NCBI GenBank assembly: GCA_943326025.2
Contig: CALPRR020000095.1
Coordinates: 1-9,005 of the forward strand
From: Candidatus Kuenenia stuttgartensis
GTDB taxonomy: Bacteria; Bacteroidota; Bacteroidia; Flavobacteriales_D; Crocinitomicaceae
DNA: 9,005 bases
Direction: 5' to 3'
The notes under the pieces are model-generated. The model was not told the origin of the DNA, ran no database searches, and saw only the letters and a list, made by a program, of their open reading frames with translations. Shown here piece after piece: positions 7,196 to 9,005 of the stretch. Position 1 is the stretch's first letter, and each line of letters opens with the position of its first letter. The position numbers and the translations under genes were made by a program.

Positions 7196-7362
7196 ACTTG
7201 GAAAATAATAATTCCTTCCAGCCTCAAAATACTACAAATTTCCCAGCACTAACGTTTGGTCTTCAAAAGCGATGCTTTTTCTTCTACTCCATTCACATTT
7301 CGTAGCTTCCCAATTTGCTTAACGCATTTTAAAACTTCCAAAAATCATTATTTTCCTAGGTC
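7195..7362. repeat. 168-bp element with near-identical inverted ends (MITE-like)
   Basis: The left end GACTTGGAAAATAATAATT (7195-7213) and the reverse complement of the right end, GACCTAGGAAAATAATGATT (7362-7343), differ by one indel and two transitions. The interior has no reading frame, is moderately pyrimidine-rich, and contains the small hairpin at 7265-7279. A short non-coding body with terminal inverted repeats matches the layout of miniature elements or a large imperfect cruciform. No target-site duplication is obvious. It adjoins the interleaved repeat at 7151-7195, which may be part of the same unit. Confidence 0.55.
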
Positions 7363-7434
7363 GGGGATCATCGTTTCAGCTTAAAATTATCTAATAGATA
7401 TAAAGTTTATTATTATTCAAGTTCTATAAATTAG

Positions 7435-7494
7435 TTGAAAGTTAGAAGTTGATAGCTAATAGCGAACTATTAACTATCAACTTTCAACTTTCAA
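7435..7494. repeat. 28-bp-arm palindrome built of heptamers
   Basis: The left arm 7435-7462 is four 7-mers (TTGAAAG, TTAGAAG, TTGATAG, CTAATAG). The right arm 7467-7494 is their near reverse complement (CTATTAA, CTATCAA, CTTTCAA, CTTTCAA), and the loop is CGAA (7463-7466). Three of 28 pairs mismatch. It sits upstream of the recombinase gene and outside its likely promoter. No T-tract follows, so it is not a standard terminator, although it would fold strongly in RNA. The heptamer unit resembles the sub-unit style of the repeat at 1351-1424. Confidence 0.85.
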
Positions 7495-7512
7495 TTATTA
7501 ACTTATTTCCTC

Positions 7513-7543
7513 TTGTTTTAAGTCAACTTTTTTCTTATCTTCA
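7513..7543 (+). promoter_or_regulatory. possible promoter of the recombinase gene
   Basis: TTG at 7513-7515 and TATCTTCA at 7536-7543 are separated by 20 bases, the usual spacing for Bacteroidetes sigma-A promoters (-33 TTTG/TTG, -7 TAnnTTTG). The -7 element matches six of eight positions only. It would give a leader of about 12 bases before the ATG at 7562. Confidence 0.3.
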
Positions 7544-7561
7544 AGTAACAAATTAAAATGA

Positions 7562-8689
7562 ATGAACACTTTACACCTAAAATCGATTGATTACCGAGAT
7601 GAAAAAAGAATTGCTATCTATTTTGATAAAAATGAGGATACAATCAATAAACTGAAGAATGGATTTCCGAGTTTGAAATGGAGTCAGACGAATAAAGTCT
7701 GGCATATTAAAAGCGAAAAATCTAGTTTGGGAATTTTATTTCGTATGTTCAAAGGCAATTGTTGGATCGATTATTCTGAATTGACTCCATGTATTGATCA
7801 AGAATATAAAAATGAAACTAAAACCATTCATCAAAAATACAACTTTAGTGAATCAACGTTAAATGATATCCAAAAATTTCAAAATAATCTTCAAGCCAAA
7901 CGATACAGCGAGTCGACAATCAAAACGTACACCGAAGCGTTAAGGGTATTTTTGAAATTCCACGAAAACAAATCTGCGGAAGAAATCACGAATTTAGATG
8001 TGATTCAGTTTAATAATGAATATATTTTAAAGAATAAACTTTCAGAATCATACCAAAACCAAACGATTAATGCTTTGAAATTATTTCTCCAAATCATCCA
8101 CAATCAAAAAATCATCATTGAATTAATTGAGCGACCACGAAGAGAAAAAAGATTGCCAAATGTATTAAGCAAAGAAGAAGTTAAACTCATCTTAAATTCA
8201 TTGGTCAACATCAAGCACCAAACTATGCTTTCACTTATCTACTCCTGCGGATTGCGTTCAGGTGAATTATTAAGTCTAAAACCTAATCAAATCGATTCAA
8301 AGCGTAATTTATTATTGATTCATCAATCAAAAGGAAAAAAAGACCGAATCGTCCCGTTGAGCAACAAAACCATAGAAATGCTTCGAAGATATTATCTCAT
8401 GTATCGCCCGACAACCTATTTATTTGAAGGACAAAACAAAGGCGAAAAATATGACGAGCGCAGTTTGCAAAAAGTCATCAAAAAAGCCATATTACTTGCA
8501 AAAATCAACAAACCAGTAACACTTCACTGGTTGAGACACAGCTATGCAACCCACTTACTAGAAGCAGGAACAGATTTGAGATACATTCAAGAAATCTTAG
8601 GCCACAGCAGCAGCAGAACAACAGAAATATACACCCACGTCAGCACCAAAAACTTACAACAAATCAAGAGTCCCTTTGATGACTTATAA
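7562..8689 (+). CDS. tyrosine recombinase/integrase, XerD-like, with extra N-terminal domain
   Basis: 375 residues. It cuts and rejoins DNA through a covalent 3'-phosphotyrosine intermediate. The whole catalytic set is present: R232 (SCGLRSGE), K257 (QSKGKKDR), H322 and R325 (LHWLRHSYATHLL), H348 (LGHSS) and nucleophile Y357 (EIYTHVS). A SAM-like core-binding domain (about 103-190, FQNNLQAKRYSESTIKTY...) precedes it. The first roughly 75 residues are extra compared with XerC/XerD (about 300 residues). The piece around 36-50 (SLKWSQTNKVWHIKS) has the WSxTxKxW pattern seen in many Bacteroidota integrases, a likely DNA-contacting accessory domain. The ATG at 7562 is chosen; an ATG at 7558 is out of frame and closes within 11 codons. 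The gene lacks partner xis, transposase or phage genes in view. Its repeat-bearing flanks suggest an island or cassette recombinase, not the housekeeping Xer enzyme; this is inferred. Confidence 0.93.
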   Translation: MNTLHLKSIDYRDEKRIAIYFDKNEDTINKLKNGFPSLKWSQTNKVWHIKSEKSSLGILFRMFKGNCWIDYSELTPCIDQEYKNETKTIHQKYNFSESTLNDIQKFQNNLQAKRYSESTIKTYTEALRVFLKFHENKSAEEITNLDVIQFNNEYILKNKLSESYQNQTINALKLFLQIIHNQKIIIELIERPRREKRLPNVLSKEEVKLILNSLVNIKHQTMLSLIYSCGLRSGELLSLKPNQIDSKRNLLLIHQSKGKKDRIVPLSNKTIEMLRRYYLMYRPTTYLFEGQNKGEKYDERSLQKVIKKAILLAKINKPVTLHWLRHSYATHLLEAGTDLRYIQEILGHSSSRTTEIYTHVSTKNLQQIKSPFDDL

Positions 8690-8726
8690 TTTAACAGAAA
8701 CATACCTAAAAATAACTTTCATTATG

Positions 8727-8758
8727 TTTGCTGAATAAGAAAATTAAAATTAGTTTTG
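8727..8758 (+). promoter_or_regulatory. consensus-like Bacteroidetes promoter for the edge gene
   Basis: TTTG at 8727-8730 and TAGTTTTG at 8751-8758 are exactly 20 bases apart, matching the -33 TTTG / TAnnTTTG -7 arrangement in full. Transcription would start near 8764, leaving a leader of about 160 bases that contains the GCGAAGC hairpin and the 10-bp repeat array before the ATG at 8927. An overlapping TATGTTTG (8723-8730) also fits the -7 consensus but has no -33 partner. Confidence 0.5.
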
Positions 8759-8796
8759 AAAAAAGTATAAATTGCCTAATCATTCCGTGACTTAGA

Positions 8797-8809
8797 ATGG
8801 CGAAGCCAT
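8797..8809. repeat. GCGAAGC-core mini-hairpin
   Basis: ATGGC (8797-8801) pairs with GCCAT (8805-8809) across a GAA loop. The central GCGAAGC (8800-8806) is the sequence known from published biophysics as an exceptionally stable DNA mini-hairpin. A competing weak stem CATTC (8781-8785) / GAATG (8795-8799) overlaps its left arm, so the two are mutually exclusive. There is no T-tract, so it is not a terminator. Confidence 0.6.
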
Positions 8810-8825
8810 ATACAACCCTAATTAA

Positions 8826-8877
8826 AACAGTATCAAATTAATAAAACTTAAACGTATCAAATCGTATCAATACTGTT
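8826..8877. repeat. 8-bp inverted repeat framing the first repeat pair
   Basis: AACAGTAT (8826-8833) and its exact reverse complement ATACTGTT (8870-8877) enclose 36 bases that contain two CGTATCAA copies. The left arm overlaps an AGTATCAAAT copy and the right arm abuts the second CGTATCAA copy, so these may be composite protein-binding sites. An eight-base match at this distance could be chance in AT-rich DNA. Confidence 0.4.
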
Positions 8878-8927
8878 CAGTTATTACAAATCAAAATCGT
8901 ATAATTACGTATCAAAACGTATCAAAA
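8829..8927 (+). repeat. array of 10-bp CGTATCAAA-type direct repeats
   Basis: All copies read in one direction: AGTATCAAAT (8829-8838), CGTATCAAAT (8853-8862), CGTATCAATA (8863-8872), the degenerate CGTATAATTA (8898-8907), and two identical CGTATCAAAA (8908-8917, 8918-8927). Within each cluster the period is exactly 10 bases, about one helical turn, so a protein would meet every copy on one DNA face. The last copy shares its final A with the ATG of the edge gene. Candidate roles are an operator for that gene or arm-type/core sites for the neighbouring recombinase. Spacing is too short and too irregular for CRISPR. Confidence 0.8.
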
Positions 8928-9005
8928 TGAGTAACGCGATATATAAAACTCAACTTTTAGAATTGTATTGGGAAATTGCTAAAGATGTCGATTCTAAACT
9001 TAACA
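8927..9005 (+). CDS. 5' end of a gene cut by the window edge, possibly DUF1016/YhcG-like
   Basis: Only 26 codons are visible, starting MSNAIYKTQLLELYWEIAKD and still open at the edge. The reading frame upstream is open back to 8852 but has no other ATG. The LLELYWEIAKD stretch resembles the 'LYWEIGK' segment near the N-terminus of DUF1016 (YhcG-type, PD-(D/E)XK nuclease) proteins, which often sit in type I restriction-modification loci. The match is a few residues only, and the segment comes closer to the start than usual for that family, so the name is tentative. The repeat array ending at the ATG and the promoter at 8727-8758 suggest its own regulated transcription. Confidence 0.6.
   Translation, partial: MSNAIYKTQLLELYWEIAKDVDSKLN

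Larger units (their letters stand above)
7084..7561. other. non-coding stretch holding repeats, no gene seen
   Basis: No convincing reading frame is present on either strand between the AsmA terminator and the recombinase start. The first 65 bases are featureless AT-rich sequence; after that the region is mostly occupied by the three repeat structures listed separately (7151-7195, 7195-7362, 7435-7494). A small GC-cored hairpin AAAAGC-GAT-GCTTTT lies at 7265-7279 inside the second one. The last 60 bases should hold the recombinase promoter. Confidence 0.7.

Noticed and set aside
7265..7279. AAAAGC-GAT-GCTTTT hairpin as a terminator
   Set aside because: The stem is only six pairs, mostly A-T, in a gene-free region already downstream of a strong terminator; it is better treated as part of the repeat element.
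7558..7594. ATG at 7558 as the recombinase start
   Set aside because: It is in a different frame and reaches a stop within 11 codons; the recombinase frame starts at 7562.
8690..8926. Integron attC/attI site after the recombinase
   Set aside because: An RYYYAAC-like heptamer occurs at 8689-8695, but there is no matching GTTRRRY partner or attC-type imperfect palindrome; the heptamer is expected by chance.
8829..8927. CRISPR array
   Set aside because: Repeats are 10 bases with no unique spacers of 25-40 bases, and no cas genes are present.
1..9005. tRNA, rRNA or riboswitch
   Set aside because: No cloverleaf, conserved rRNA stretch or recognisable aptamer core was seen in any intergenic region; the gaps are filled by repeats and terminators.

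Overview
This is an AT-rich chromosomal window from what looks like a member of the Bacteroidota, most likely Flavobacteriia (Weeksellaceae/Flavobacteriaceae-like). The call rests on low GC, starts preceded by A/T-rich sequence instead of a Shine-Dalgarno motif, a TTTG/TAnnTTTG-type promoter, a small outer-membrane beta-barrel protein, a very long AsmA-like protein with a Lys/Ala-rich tail, and a tyrosine recombinase ending in the 'THVSTKNL..IKSPFDDL' style familiar from flavobacterial integrases. Genus cannot be settled from sequence reading alone.

Left half (108-4106), all on the minus strand. Read in transcription order, it starts with an outer-membrane beta-barrel protein (4106-3339). Two bases later comes a Nif3-like dinuclear-metal protein (3336-2242), and four bases later a coiled-coil C4 zinc-ribbon protein of the CT398/COG1579 type (2237-1488). 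These three look like one operon, closed by a clear intrinsic terminator (1434-1464). Beyond the terminator, a 15-bp tandem repeat (1351-1424) and a poly-A run lead into a RhlE-like DEAD-box RNA helicase (1340-108). The helicase promoter, if it has its own, must lie in or beside that repeat.

Centre (4172-7030, plus strand). A 952-residue AsmA-family protein is divergent from the operon across a 65-bp gap and is followed by a strong 11-bp-stem terminator (7053-7083).

Right part (7084-9005). A 480-base non-coding stretch carries three repeat structures: interleaved inverted arms (7151-7195), a compact element with near-identical inverted ends (7195-7362), and a heptamer-built 28-bp-arm palindrome (7435-7494). 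Then comes a complete tyrosine recombinase (7562-8689) with an extra N-terminal domain and all six catalytic residues. Its downstream gap holds a consensus-like Bacteroidetes promoter, a GCGAAGC mini-hairpin and an array of 10-bp CGTATCAAA-type repeats that runs into the ATG of a gene cut by the window edge. That gene weakly resembles the start of DUF1016/YhcG-type nucleases.

The left and centre look like ordinary core chromosome. The right end looks like the entry to an accessory or mobile region. The most interesting unexplained structure is the recombinase plus the adjacent 10-bp repeat array and stable hairpin; whether these are recombination sites, operators or both cannot be decided here.
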